A program made the translations under genes and the position numbers. This document shows positions 16,383 through 24,918 of a stretch of 50,748 nucleotides of DNA, one piece after another (position 1 is the first letter of the stretch; every line of letters begins with the position of its first letter). Origin of the DNA: Lentisphaeria bacterium (GTDB lineage: Bacteria; Verrucomicrobiota; Lentisphaeria; Victivallales; UBA1829); assembly GCA_017541665.1 (NCBI GenBank), contig JAFXYP010000072.1, forward strand, positions 1 to 50,748. Direction: 5' to 3'. The notes under the pieces were generated by a model. The model had not been told where the DNA came from and ran no database searches. It saw nothing but the letters and a program-made list of their open reading frames with translations.

Positions 16383-17714
16383 ATGAAGAAAACCGACCGT
16401 TGTTCTTTCTGCGGACGCACGGAAGACGAGGTGAAGGGCGGTCTGCTGACCGGACCGAGCGGCGCCTCCATCTGCCGCAACTGCGTGTCGATCTGCGATA
16501 CGCTGTTCACCCGGAACGGCTTCCCCGGCGAAAAACAGAAGTCTGCCGTGCCCGCCGGCGGCGAACCTGAAGAGGACGCCGCCCCGGCATCGGACCGCAT
16601 GCCGTCGTTCGTGAACCGGCTGAACGTGCCGACGCCCGCGGACATCAAAGCCGAGCTCGACCGTTACGTGATCGGCCAGGAGCAGGCGAAGAAGATCCTG
16701 TCCGTGGCCGTCCACAACCATTACAACCGCCTCAAATCGAAAAACCTGTACGACGCCTCCGACGTCGACCTCGACAAGAGCAACGTCCTGCTGATCGGCC
16801 CCACCGGAAGCGGCAAGACCCTCATCGCACGCACGCTCGCAAAAATGCTCGACGTGCCGTTCTGCATCACCGACGCCACGACCCTGACCGAGGCAGGCTA
16901 CGTGGGCGAGGACGTGGAGAACATCATCCTGCGCCTCGTGCAGGCGGCGGACTACGACATCGAGCGCGCCCAGGTCGGCATCATCTACGTCGACGAGATT
17001 GACAAGATCGCCAAGAAGAGCCAGAACGTCTCCATCACGCGCGACGTCTCCGGCGAAGGCGTCCAGCAGGCACTCCTGAAGATCCTCGAAGGCACCGTCT
17101 CCAACGTGCCCCCGAAGGGCGGCCGCAAGCACCCGATGCAGGAATACCTCCAGGTCGACACCTCGAACATCCTCTTCATCTGCGGCGGCGCGTTCGTCGG
17201 TCTCGACAAGATCGTCCAGCGCCGCGTGGGACGCCACGTGCTCGGCTTCACCCAGGGCACCGAAAACGCCAGCGACGAGGACAAGCGCACCGAGGCGGAA
17301 AACAGGCTCCTGCTGGAGTCGCCGCTCTCCGCGGTCGAACCCGAGGACTTCGTGCAGTTCGGCATGATCCCGGAGTTCATGGGCCGCATGCCCGTGACGA
17401 CCGCGCTCACCCCGCTCGACGAGGAGGCCCTGAAACGCATCCTGGTCGAACCGAAGAACTCCATCGTGCGCCAGTACTCCACGCTCATGGAGATGGAGGG
17501 CGTGAAGCTGTCCTTTACCGACGACGCCCTCGCCGCCCTCGCGAAGAAAGCCTATGAAAAGGGCACCGGCGCGCGCGGCCTGCGGTCCATCATGGAGAGC
17601 ATCATGCTGGACGTGATGTATGACGTGCCGTCCCGCAAGGACGTGAAGGAGTGCATCATCACGGCGGAGACCGTGAACGGCTCCCCCGCGCAACTCGTCC
17701 TGAAGAAGAAATGA
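16383..17714 (+). CDS. clpX: ATP-dependent Clp protease ATPase ClpX
   Basis: ClpX unfolds tagged proteins and feeds them to ClpP. The N-terminal four-cysteine zinc domain (CSFC and CRNC, residues 7-39) is present. The AAA+ core has Walker A GPTGSGKT (139-146), the pore loop GYVG, Walker [10 protein letters not shown], and a sensor 2 region in [11 protein letters not shown]. The ClpP-contacting loop region lies near VGRHVLGF; this reads VLGF where E. coli has IGF. The 443-residue length is usual. It overlaps no other gene and is coupled to clpP by a two-base gap. Confidence 0.98.
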   Translation: MKKTDRCSFCGRTEDEVKGGLLTGPSGASICRNCVSICDTLFTRNGFPGEKQKSAVPAGGEPEEDAAPASDRMPSFVNRLNVPTPADIKAELDRYVIGQEQAKKILSVAVHNHYNRLKSKNLYDASDVDLDKSNVLLIGPTGSGKTLIARTLAKMLDVPFCITDATTLTEAGYVGEDVENIILRLVQAADYDIERAQVGIIYVDEIDKIAKKSQNVSITRDVSGEGVQQALLKILEGTVSNVPPKGGRKHPMQEYLQVDTSNILFICGGAFVGLDKIVQRRVGRHVLGFTQGTENASDEDKRTEAENRLLLESPLSAVEPEDFVQFGMIPEFMGRMPVTTALTPLDEEALKRILVEPKNSIVRQYSTLMEMEGVKLSFTDDALAALAKKAYEKGTGARGLRSIMESIMLDVMYDVPSRKDVKECIITAETVNGSPAQLVLKKK

Positions 17715-17777
17715 ACGGGAACCCGCCTGGCGAAAACGCAACAAAAACTGATTCATATACAGGAAAGGCAAACTACC

Positions 17778-18440
17778 ATGGAACAATTTCAGCAGAACGT
17801 CAAAGCCGTCCTTGACCGCCTGAGCGCGATCCGGATCGTCCCGGTCCTGGTCCTCGACAACCTGGACGACGGACTCAAAATGTGCTCGATCCTCCAGGAG
17901 AAACAGCTCCCGGCGGCCGAGATCACGTTCCGCACCGAGGCGGCGGAGAGCGTCATCCGCGCCGCGGCGAAGGAGTTCCCCGGCCTCTACCTGGGCGCGG
18001 GCACCGTACTGAACGTGCGCGACCTGCACCGGGCGTTCGACGCCGGCGCGAAGTTTGCCGTTGCACCGGGCTTCAACCCGACCGTCGTGAAGGAAGCTGT
18101 GAAGTGCGGATTCCCGTTCGCGCCGGGCGTGTGCACCCCGTCCGAGGCGGAACAGGCCATGGAGCTGGGCTGCCGGTTCCTGAAATACTTCCCGGCCGAG
18201 GCCGCTGGCGGCGTGAAGTTCCTGAAATCCCTGATCGCCCCCTACAAGCACCTCGGCATCCGCTTCATGCCCACCGGCGGCGTGACGAGCTCGAATGCAG
18301 CCGAATACCTGGCGGTCCCGGAGATCGCGGCCGTCGGCGGCACCTGGCTCGGCAAGACCGCCGACATGCGTGCCGGAAACTGGGACGCCATCGGGCAGGC
18401 CGTCGCCGACGCCGTGGCGCTCGTCCGCAGCCTGGCATAA
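17778..18440 (+). CDS. eda: KDPG/KHG aldolase
   Basis: This class I aldolase splits 2-keto-3-deoxy-6-phosphogluconate into pyruvate and glyceraldehyde 3-phosphate, the last step of the Entner-Doudoroff and hexuronate routes. The catalytic glutamate is E48 in AEITFRT and the Schiff-base lysine is K136 in FLKYFPAE; GAGTVL and PTGGV phosphate-binding turns are present. The 220-residue length is usual. AGGAAAGG precedes the ATG. It lies 63 bases after clpX with no clear promoter or terminator between, and 18 bases before prfB, so it may ride on the clpX transcript. It fits functionally with uxuA at the other end of the window. Confidence 0.95.
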   Translation: MEQFQQNVKAVLDRLSAIRIVPVLVLDNLDDGLKMCSILQEKQLPAAEITFRTEAAESVIRAAAKEFPGLYLGAGTVLNVRDLHRAFDAGAKFAVAPGFNPTVVKEAVKCGFPFAPGVCTPSEAEQAMELGCRFLKYFPAEAAGGVKFLKSLIAPYKHLGIRFMPTGGVTSSNAAEYLAVPEIAAVGGTWLGKTADMRAGNWDAIGQAVADAVALVRSLA

Positions 18441-18458
18441 TCCCTCAGGAGACAACGA

Positions 18459-19550
18459 ATGACCATTGACGAGATCAAAGCTCACGGCGCGGACCTGACG
18501 GAGCGCCTGTCGAAGCTGTCGAACTATCTGCACGTGGACGAGACCCTGGCGCAGATCGCCGAGATCGAAAAGACTATGGCGCAGAACGATTTCTGGGACG
18601 ACAAGGAGAAGGCGCAGGCCACCGTGCAGAAGCTCTCCTCCTGCAAGAACATCGTGGAGCCCTTCAATAAGCTCAAACGCGAGGCGGACGACTTCCTCGC
18701 GATTGCCGAACTGGCCGAGGAGGATCCGTCGTTCCTGGAGGAATCCGACGACGCCTGGACCAAGCTCGAGGCCGGGCTCTCCAAGCTCGAGATCGTGAGC
18801 TTCCTTTCCGGCAAGTTCGACCGCTGCAACAGTTTCGTGTACATCCACGCGGGCGCCGGCGGCACCGAGTCCTGCGACTGGGCCAGCATCCTGCTCCGCA
18901 TGTACCGCCGCTGGTTCGAACGCCGCGGATTCCAGGACGAGATCATCGATATGCAGCCCGGCGACGAAGCCGGCATCAAGAGCGCCGTCCTGAAAGTGAC
19001 CGGTGAATTCGTCTACGGCTACATGCGCGCCGAACGCGGCGTGCACCGTCTCGTGCGCATTTCCCCGTTCGACGCGAACGCCCGCCGCCACACGTCGTTC
19101 GCCTCCGTGGACGCGTTCCCGGAGATCGAGGACGAGATCGACATCGAGATCGACGAGAAGGATCTCCGCGTCGACACTTACCGCGCTTCCGGCGCAGGCG
19201 GCCAGTACGTGAACCGTACGGACAGCGCCGTCCGCATCACCCACCTGCCGACCGGCGTGGTCGTCTCCTGCCAGGTGGAACGCTCCCAGCACAAGAACCG
19301 CGCGATGGCGATGCAGATGCTGAAGGCACGCCTGTACGAGCTCGAAGAGGAAAAACGCCGCCAGCAGGCCGCGCAGATCTCCGGCGAGAAGACGGACAAT
19401 TCCTGGGGCAACCAGATCCGTTCCTACGTGCTCCAGCCGTACCAGATGGTGAAGGACCTCCGCACGGGCGTGGAGACGGGCAACACCGCCGCCGTGCTTG
19501 ACGGCGACCTGGACCAGTTCGTCGAGGCCTGGCTGCGCGAACGCCACTGA
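18459..19550 (+). CDS. prfB: Peptide chain release factor 2
   Basis: RF2 reads UGA and UAA stop codons and triggers peptide release. The 363-residue protein contains the SPF tripeptide (RISPFDANARRHTSF), which recognises the stop codon, and the GGQ motif at 247-249 in the peptidyl-transferase loop. Many bacteria encode RF2 through a +1 frameshift at an in-frame UGA near codon 26; here the region (SNYLHVDETL) is read straight through with no UGA, so no frameshift is needed. The residue after GGQ is Tyr rather than the more common His. AGGAG sits 7 bases before the ATG. It is probably co-transcribed with eda. Confidence 0.97.
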   Translation: MTIDEIKAHGADLTERLSKLSNYLHVDETLAQIAEIEKTMAQNDFWDDKEKAQATVQKLSSCKNIVEPFNKLKREADDFLAIAELAEEDPSFLEESDDAWTKLEAGLSKLEIVSFLSGKFDRCNSFVYIHAGAGGTESCDWASILLRMYRRWFERRGFQDEIIDMQPGDEAGIKSAVLKVTGEFVYGYMRAERGVHRLVRISPFDANARRHTSFASVDAFPEIEDEIDIEIDEKDLRVDTYRASGAGGQYVNRTDSAVRITHLPTGVVVSCQVERSQHKNRAMAMQMLKARLYELEEEKRRQQAAQISGEKTDNSWGNQIRSYVLQPYQMVKDLRTGVETGNTAAVLDGDLDQFVEAWLRERH

Positions 19551-19580
19551 TCCTTCTTTCCTGCATTGTCTTTTTTCGGT

Positions 19581-19610
19581 CCCTGCGGACGAGCGTCCGC
19601 GGGGATTTCT
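19581..19610 (+). terminator. Weak terminator after prfB
   Basis: CCCTGCGGAC (19581-19590) pairs with GTCCGCGGGG (19595-19604) with one wobble and a GAGC loop. The following bases (ATTTCT) are only moderately T-rich. Confidence 0.5.
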
Positions 19611-19659
19611 GCCTTATCATAAAAATAGGGATGAGATTATTATTTGTTGTTGGGATTGA

Positions 19660-19688
19660 TTGAAAAAAAGGCCGAAGCGTGTTATATT
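19660..19688 (+). promoter_or_regulatory. Promoter of the activase/HgdB-like fusion gene
   Basis: TTGAAA (19660-19665), 17 bases, TATATT (19683-19688). The expected start is near 19695, leaving a leader of about 37 bases. Confidence 0.82.
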
Positions 19689-19731
19689 ATAATGGATAGC
19701 TTTTTATCGAACTTTTTTTCCTGGAGTACCC

Positions 19732-21885
19732 ATGAAATATTACCTCGGGATTGATATCGGATCCACGACATTCAAGGCGGTCGTCATTACCGACAAAGGA
19801 CGCGTGGTGCATACGACCTACCAGCGCACGAAGCCGGTGGATTCCGGCCAGCTTTCCTGCACCGGCCGCTGCACCTCGTGCGGACGCTGCAACATGGGCG
19901 CGCTGAAGAAGACCCTGGCCACGTTTTTCTCCGAGGCCGGACTGAATGCCGGAAACATCGCATGCGAAACGACAGCCGAGGTGGCGAAGTCCGCGCTTGA
20001 CTCGGGCATCACAGCCGGGAACATCGCCTGCACAGTCGTGACCGGCAGCCAGATCGTGGAGGACACGAAACGCTTCATCCCGTACGATTTCCAGGTCAGC
20101 GAGGTCTCCGCGCATGTCGCCGGGGCGAAACGCTACTATCCGAACGTGGACGCGATCATCGACTGCGGCGGCCAGGACAGCAAGTGCATGGTCTTCAACC
20201 ACAAGATGGGCATGTGGGTCTCCATGATGTCCGGCGTCTGTGCTGCCGGCACCGGCAGCTACCTCGACAGCGTGGCCGCCAAGCTCGGCATCCCGGTCGA
20301 GGAAATGGCCGACAAGGTGAACTACGACGCGAAAACGGAGTTCAGCTCCGTCTGCGCCGTGCTGTCCGCCACGTCCATCAACAAGTTCAAGAACCGTATC
20401 CCGATGGGCGACCTGCTCGCCGGCGCCTGTCGGGCGCAGGCGCGGACCATCCTGAACGGCGTCGGGCAGATGCTCATGCACCACGATCCCTCGCATCCGA
20501 TCCTGTTCCAGGGCGGCGTGGCATCGAACCATGCCGTGGCGTATTTCATGAAGGAAATCACCGGGTGCGAGATCATTATCCCGGAATTCCATAATGTCAT
20601 GGGCGCACTCGGCGCCGCCGTCCTCGCGCTGGAATACAGCAAACTGCGCGGCAAGCTCGATCCGGATCCCGTCCAGTACGAGCCGACCCGCCAGAAATCC
20701 ACCGCCATGCGCGTGGCGAACAACAAGCGCGCATTCATCTTCAGCGGGAAGGACGACGGCCGTCCGACCGTCTGGCGCAACCTCTTCTTCCCGACCGAGA
20801 TCCTGAACGCGTTCGGGGCGCGGACCCTGACGCTCGAGACTTATGCCGCGCTCTTCGGACGAAGCACGAAACGCGTGAAGGCCGCGCTCGACGCCGCCGC
20901 ACGCAAGGGCTTCGACCAGCAGACCTGCACATTCCTGCGCGTGCTGGAGGGCCTGCCCTTGAAGAAGCCGGATTTCGCGGTCTCCACCAGCCAGCCATGC
21001 CAGCAGGGCGAACGCATCTTCGCCGACCTGGCGCGCACGTACGGGTTCGAGGACCGTTTCTTCTCGCTCCACACCCCGATCAACCTGGCGAACACCAATG
21101 CGGTCGGGCAGATCGCCGACGGCCTTCGCCAGTCCGTGGAGCGGATGGAGGAGGCGTTCGGCTACAAGCTCGACCCGGCGCGCCTGGAGGAAGCCTGCGT
21201 GCTTTCCAACCTCGCGGCGGACTATTCGCGCAAATGCAACGAACTGCGCTGGACGTCGCCGCCGCTGGTCCGCGGATCGGAGGCGGTCTACAACGCCGCC
21301 ATCTTCAGCCAGCTGTGGGGCACGCAGGAGCTCGTCGACATCCAGAAGACCTATTACGAGGAGCTTCTTCAGAAGAAGGAATGGGCGGAGAAGCGCTATT
21401 CCATCGAGGATACTCACCGCCTGCTCTGGCTGCACCTGCCGCCCTTCTACGACTCCAAGCACCTCGACTACATCGAGACCGTCTGCAACGCCCCGATCGT
21501 GTTCGAGGAGACCAACTACGTCGGCTGGGCTCCGCTCGACCCGAAGCACCCCTTCGAGTCGCTGGCCCGGAAGCTCCTTACGACCGGGTTCCTGGACCCG
21601 AAACTGCGCGTCAAGTACGTGAAGGACCTCTCCGCCAAGGCGAAGTTCACCGGCTGCATCCTGTATACGCACGGATTCGGACGGTGCAGCCTTGCCGACC
21701 GCCCGTTCACCAAGCTGCTTCGCGAGGAGCTCGAGGAGATCGGCCTGCCGATGCTGGCTCTGGAGGGCGACTGCATGGACGCCTCCATCGACCCATGCTC
21801 CACCACGACCAAGATCGCGTCGTTCGTCGAGTCGCTGAACCTGAAGAAATACGGAAATCTCTTCGGACGCATGAAACGCGTCTGA
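19732..21885 (+). CDS. Fused BadF/HgdC-type ATPase activase and HgdB-like double-cubane domain
   Basis: The N-terminal half (about 1-310) is an ASKHA ATPase of the 2-hydroxyacyl-CoA dehydratase activator family: GIDIGSTTFKAVV phosphate loop, DCGGQDSK, and the two cysteines that bridge a [4Fe-4S] cluster in the dimer (C170 in CAAGTGS, C208 in SVCAVL). The C-terminal half (about 345-717) resembles HgdB/BcrB-type subunits, with cysteines in SQPC (423), ACVLSN, KCNELR and GDCMDASIDPC that could bind the catalytic cluster. In the known systems the ATPase drives an electron into the second component at very low potential; here both are one 717-residue chain. An extra Cys set (C43, C47, C50, C53) follows the phosphate loop. 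The substrate is unknown. GGAG lies 5 bases before the ATG. No partner HgdA or CoA-transferase gene is adjacent. Confidence 0.85.
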   Translation: MKYYLGIDIGSTTFKAVVITDKGRVVHTTYQRTKPVDSGQLSCTGRCTSCGRCNMGALKKTLATFFSEAGLNAGNIACETTAEVAKSALDSGITAGNIACTVVTGSQIVEDTKRFIPYDFQVSEVSAHVAGAKRYYPNVDAIIDCGGQDSKCMVFNHKMGMWVSMMSGVCAAGTGSYLDSVAAKLGIPVEEMADKVNYDAKTEFSSVCAVLSATSINKFKNRIPMGDLLAGACRAQARTILNGVGQMLMHHDPSHPILFQGGVASNHAVAYFMKEITGCEIIIPEFHNVMGALGAAVLALEYSKLRGKLDPDPVQYEPTRQKSTAMRVANNKRAFIFSGKDDGRPTVWRNLFFPTEILNAFGARTLTLETYAALFGRSTKRVKAALDAAARKGFDQQTCTFLRVLEGLPLKKPDFAVSTSQPCQQGERIFADLARTYGFEDRFFSLHTPINLANTNAVGQIADGLRQSVERMEEAFGYKLDPARLEEACVLSNLAADYSRKCNELRWTSPPLVRGSEAVYNAAIFSQLWGTQELVDIQKTYYEELLQKKEWAEKRYSIEDTHRLLWLHLPPFYDSKHLDYIETVCNAPIVFEETNYVGWAPLDPKHPFESLARKLLTTGFLDPKLRVKYVKDLSAKAKFTGCILYTHGFGRCSLADRPFTKLLREELEEIGLPMLALEGDCMDASIDPCSTTTKIASFVESLNLKKYGNLFGRMKRV

Positions 21886-21952
21886 TCCGTCCGAAACCTC
21901 TTCCTTTCCGTCCCGGGAACCCGGTGCGAGGAGGTGCCGCCGATGCTTCCCA

Positions 21953-21974
21953 CGCTTTTTTTGAAAAAAAAGCG
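21953..21974. repeat. A/T palindrome upstream of the manA-like promoter
   Basis: CGC followed by seven T, GA, then eight A and GCG forms a near-perfect inverted repeat just before the -35 box. It could act as a bidirectional weak terminator for the fusion gene upstream, or as an UP-element-like A/T tract for the next promoter. I cannot choose between these. Confidence 0.45.
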
Positions 21975-21983
21975 CCGGGCGGT

Positions 21984-22011
21984 TTGTTATTTCCGGTTCG
22001 TGTTGTATATT
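21984..22011 (+). promoter_or_regulatory. Promoter of the manA-like/argS/glycosyltransferase unit
   Basis: TTGTTA (21984-21989), 16 bases, TATATT (22006-22011). The start is expected near 22018, 36 bases before the ATG. Confidence 0.75.
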
Positions 22012-22053
22012 GTATAAGCAACAAAGATAAAAACGTGAACGGATTTCCTGCCG

Positions 22054-23055
22054 ATGACAACTCTTTCCAAAAACGATCTGTACCCGCTGCTGTTCGAGCC
22101 GATGTACCGCCGGACGTCGTGGGGCGGCGTTAAACTCGCGAACGTTTTGAACCGCGAACTTCCTGCGGAGGAGGGGCCGTTCGGCGAGGCGTGGGACATC
22201 TGCGACCGCGAAGGCGCCGAGAGCGTCATTTCGAACGGTCCGCTCGCGGGAAAGACCCTGCATGAATTCTGCATGATGCTCGGTCCGTCCTACCTGATCG
22301 GCGACATGGCCCGCGAAACACGTTTCCCCCTGCTGGTGAAGATCATCGACACGGGCGAACGCATCCCGCTCCAGGTGAATCCCGACGAGGACGCCGCCCG
22401 CCGGATCGGAAACGGCGCGGAGCCGAAGACGAAGATGTGGTATGTGCTGGACGCCGAACCCGGTTCGAAGATCATGGTCGGCATCCGCGCGAACGCCACG
22501 CGGCACCGCTTCCTGGAGCTGCTGTCCATGCCGGACGTGGAGCAGGTGCTTCAGTCCTTCGACTCCGTGGCCGGCGATGCATATTTCGTCAATGCCGGGC
22601 GCGTGCACAGCATCGACGGCGGAAACCTGGTGCTCGACATCCAGCAGAACAGCAATACCGACTATCTGCTGAACGACTGGGGACGCCCCGATCCCGAACG
22701 GGAACTCCATATCGAGGAAGGGCTGCGCTGCATCGACTTCATCGACCGTACGCCCGCCCGCATCACGGGCGTCAGCGACAAGGCCGCGCGCAACCGCAAG
22801 TACGCGATCATCAACCGCTGTCCGCAATTCCATTGCGACGAGCTCCGTCTCGCCTCGGACTGGCCGGATACGACCCGCTCCACGCGCAGCTTCCACCTGC
22901 TGACCGCCGTCAGCGGCCCGGTGGACGTGGAGGTCCGCGGCGCGGTGACGACCATCCCGCGGTCCATGACCGCCCTGCTTCCCGCCTCGCTCGGGGAGTA
23001 TGTCATCCGCGTGAAGCCGACGGAACCGGTCACGCTGATCCGCACAACGCATTAA
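22054..23055 (+). CDS. Mannose-6-phosphate isomerase-like cupin with altered active-site residues
   Basis: The 333-residue protein aligns along its length with class I phosphomannose isomerases of the short bacterial type: RTSWGG near the start, PLLVKIID, the MWYVLDAEPGSKI strand, and AGRVHSI. In active enzymes zinc is held by Gln and His of QVHP, Glu of the KxE motif and a later His, and a conserved Arg acts in catalysis. Here these read QVNP (Asn for His), KTK (Lys for Glu), RVHSI (His kept), and NTDYLLNDW where an Arg is usual. It may therefore be inactive, metal-free, or a different isomerase or sensor. The ribosome binding site is weak. argS follows 33 bases after the stop. Confidence 0.8.
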   Translation: MTTLSKNDLYPLLFEPMYRRTSWGGVKLANVLNRELPAEEGPFGEAWDICDREGAESVISNGPLAGKTLHEFCMMLGPSYLIGDMARETRFPLLVKIIDTGERIPLQVNPDEDAARRIGNGAEPKTKMWYVLDAEPGSKIMVGIRANATRHRFLELLSMPDVEQVLQSFDSVAGDAYFVNAGRVHSIDGGNLVLDIQQNSNTDYLLNDWGRPDPERELHIEEGLRCIDFIDRTPARITGVSDKAARNRKYAIINRCPQFHCDELRLASDWPDTTRSTRSFHLLTAVSGPVDVEVRGAVTTIPRSMTALLPASLGEYVIRVKPTEPVTLIRTTH

Positions 23056-23088
23056 TTGATTTTTCCATACAACCTTCCCCTGACTTTC

Positions 23089-24882
23089 ATGAAAATCCAA
23101 TGCCTCTCCCGTCTGGCGGATTCGTTCCGCGCCTCGCGTTCCCTTGATTCCTCGTTCGACATCCCGTGGGAGCCTTGCCCCGCCGGCATGAACGGCGACC
23201 TGACCGTGAACTGCTTCCGCCTCGCGAAGGCGTTGAAAAGCGCGCCGGACGCGCTGGCCGCCGAGACCGTGGAACTCCTGATGAAGGACCCGGACGTGAT
23301 GTCCGCCGAAAAGATCAAGGCGTTCGTGAACATCACGCTCAAGCCCGCCGCGCTCTTCCGCGATTCCGTCGCGGACGTGAAGTCGCTCCTCGCCGACGTT
23401 CCGTTCCCGGAGGCGTCCCGCCGCAGGATCCTCATCGAATTCTCCGCCCCGAACACGAACAAGCCGCAGCACCTCGGACACGTGCGCAACAACTGCATCG
23501 GCATGACGCTCGCCAGTGTGATGGCGCGCGCCGGGCATGCCGTGATCCCCGTCAACCTCATCAACGACCGCGGCATCCATATCTGCAAATCCATGCTCGC
23601 CTACAAGCTCACCGGAAACGGCGTCACGCCGGAACAGGCCGGGATCAAAGGCGACCATTATGTGGGCAATTTCTACGTGAAGTTCAACCAGATGCTGTCC
23701 GACGAGGTCAAGCAGCTGAAGGAAGCGCATCCGGAATTCGCCGACAGGTCCTCCGACGACCTCTTCCTCGAGACCGAGCTCGGGAGGCAGGCGCAGGAGA
23801 TGCTCCGCAACTGGGAGGCCGGCGACCCCGAAGTTCGCGCATTGTGGACCACCATGAACAAATGGGTGATCGACGGCTTCAACGAGACGTACCGCCGCAT
23901 GGGCGTGCATTTCGACAAAACGTACCTGGAGAGCCAGACCTATCTGCTCGGCAAGGACGTCATCGCCGACGCCCTCGCGAAGGGCATCTTCGGCAGACGC
24001 GCGGACGGCGCCGTCACGGTCGACCTGGGCAAGCTCGGCGAGAAGGTGCTCCTGCGCAAGGACGGCACCAGCGTCTACATTACGCAGGACATCGGCACCA
24101 CGATCCTCAAGCACGACGAACACCACCCCGACACCATGGTCTGGGTTGTCGGCGATGAGCAGAACCTGCATTTCCGCATGCTTTTCACGATCCTCGGCCG
24201 CCTCGGATACGCCTGGGCCGACAGCCTGTTCCACCTGTCCTACGGCATGGTCAACCTGCCGTCCGGCCGCATGAAGAGCCGCGAGGGCACGGTGGTCGAC
24301 GCCGACGACCTCTTCGACGAGATGCACCGTCTGGCGAAGGCGGCGGCGCTGGAACGCGTGAAGGAGGGCGAGGAACCGCCCGCCGACCTGGAGGCGCGCA
24401 GCGAGACCATCGGCATGGGCGCGCTGAAGTTCATGCTGCTGAAGTTCAACCCGAAGACCACGATCATGTTCGACCCGCAGGCGTCGCTGAAGTTCGAGGG
24501 CGACACGGGCCCCTATGTGCAGTACGTCTGCGCCCGCATCAACTCCATCGTGCGGAAATGCCGCGAGGCCGGCATCGCGTTCGACCCGGCTTCGGTCGAC
24601 TGGTCGCTGGCCGATTCGCCCGAGGAGAAGGCACTCGCCGTGGCCGCGCTGCGGTACGCCGATGCCATCCGGTCCTCCGCCGACAAGATGGATTGCTCCA
24701 TCCTCGTGAACTACCTGCTCGACCTGGCGAAGCTCTTCAACCGGTTCTACCGCGAGAAGCAGGTGCTGAACGCCGGCGACCCCGCAGTCCGCACGATGCG
24801 CCTGGCGCTCTGCTTCGCTGTACGCGACATCCTCGCGGACGGCCTCGCCGCCCTGACGATCGGCATCCCCGACGCCATGTGA
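23089..24882 (+). CDS. argS: Arginyl-tRNA synthetase
   Basis: ArgRS is a class I synthetase. The N-terminal Add-1 domain (about 1-110) is followed by the HIGH-type motif HLGH (128-131) in NTNKPQHLGHVRNN, the KMSK-equivalent RMKSREG, and a C-terminal DALR anticodon-binding domain ending in QVLNAGDPAVR. Length is 597 residues. A TTG-initiated frame begins at 23056, directly after the manA-like stop, but I chose the ATG at 23089. It has no strong ribosome binding site, so it may rely on translation from the upstream gene. The glycosyltransferase gene follows 36 bases later. Confidence 0.96.
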   Translation: MKIQCLSRLADSFRASRSLDSSFDIPWEPCPAGMNGDLTVNCFRLAKALKSAPDALAAETVELLMKDPDVMSAEKIKAFVNITLKPAALFRDSVADVKSLLADVPFPEASRRRILIEFSAPNTNKPQHLGHVRNNCIGMTLASVMARAGHAVIPVNLINDRGIHICKSMLAYKLTGNGVTPEQAGIKGDHYVGNFYVKFNQMLSDEVKQLKEAHPEFADRSSDDLFLETELGRQAQEMLRNWEAGDPEVRALWTTMNKWVIDGFNETYRRMGVHFDKTYLESQTYLLGKDVIADALAKGIFGRRADGAVTVDLGKLGEKVLLRKDGTSVYITQDIGTTILKHDEHHPDTMVWVVGDEQNLHFRMLFTILGRLGYAWADSLFHLSYGMVNLPSGRMKSREGTVVDADDLFDEMHRLAKAAALERVKEGEEPPADLEARSETIGMGALKFMLLKFNPKTTIMFDPQASLKFEGDTGPYVQYVCARINSIVRKCREAGIAFDPASVDWSLADSPEEKALAVAALRYADAIRSSADKMDCSILVNYLLDLAKLFNRFYREKQVLNAGDPAVRTMRLALCFAVRDILADGLAALTIGIPDAM

Positions 24883-24918
24883 TTCTCCGGGGCGCGTCTC
24901 CGGTCTGAAAGGCCTGCC

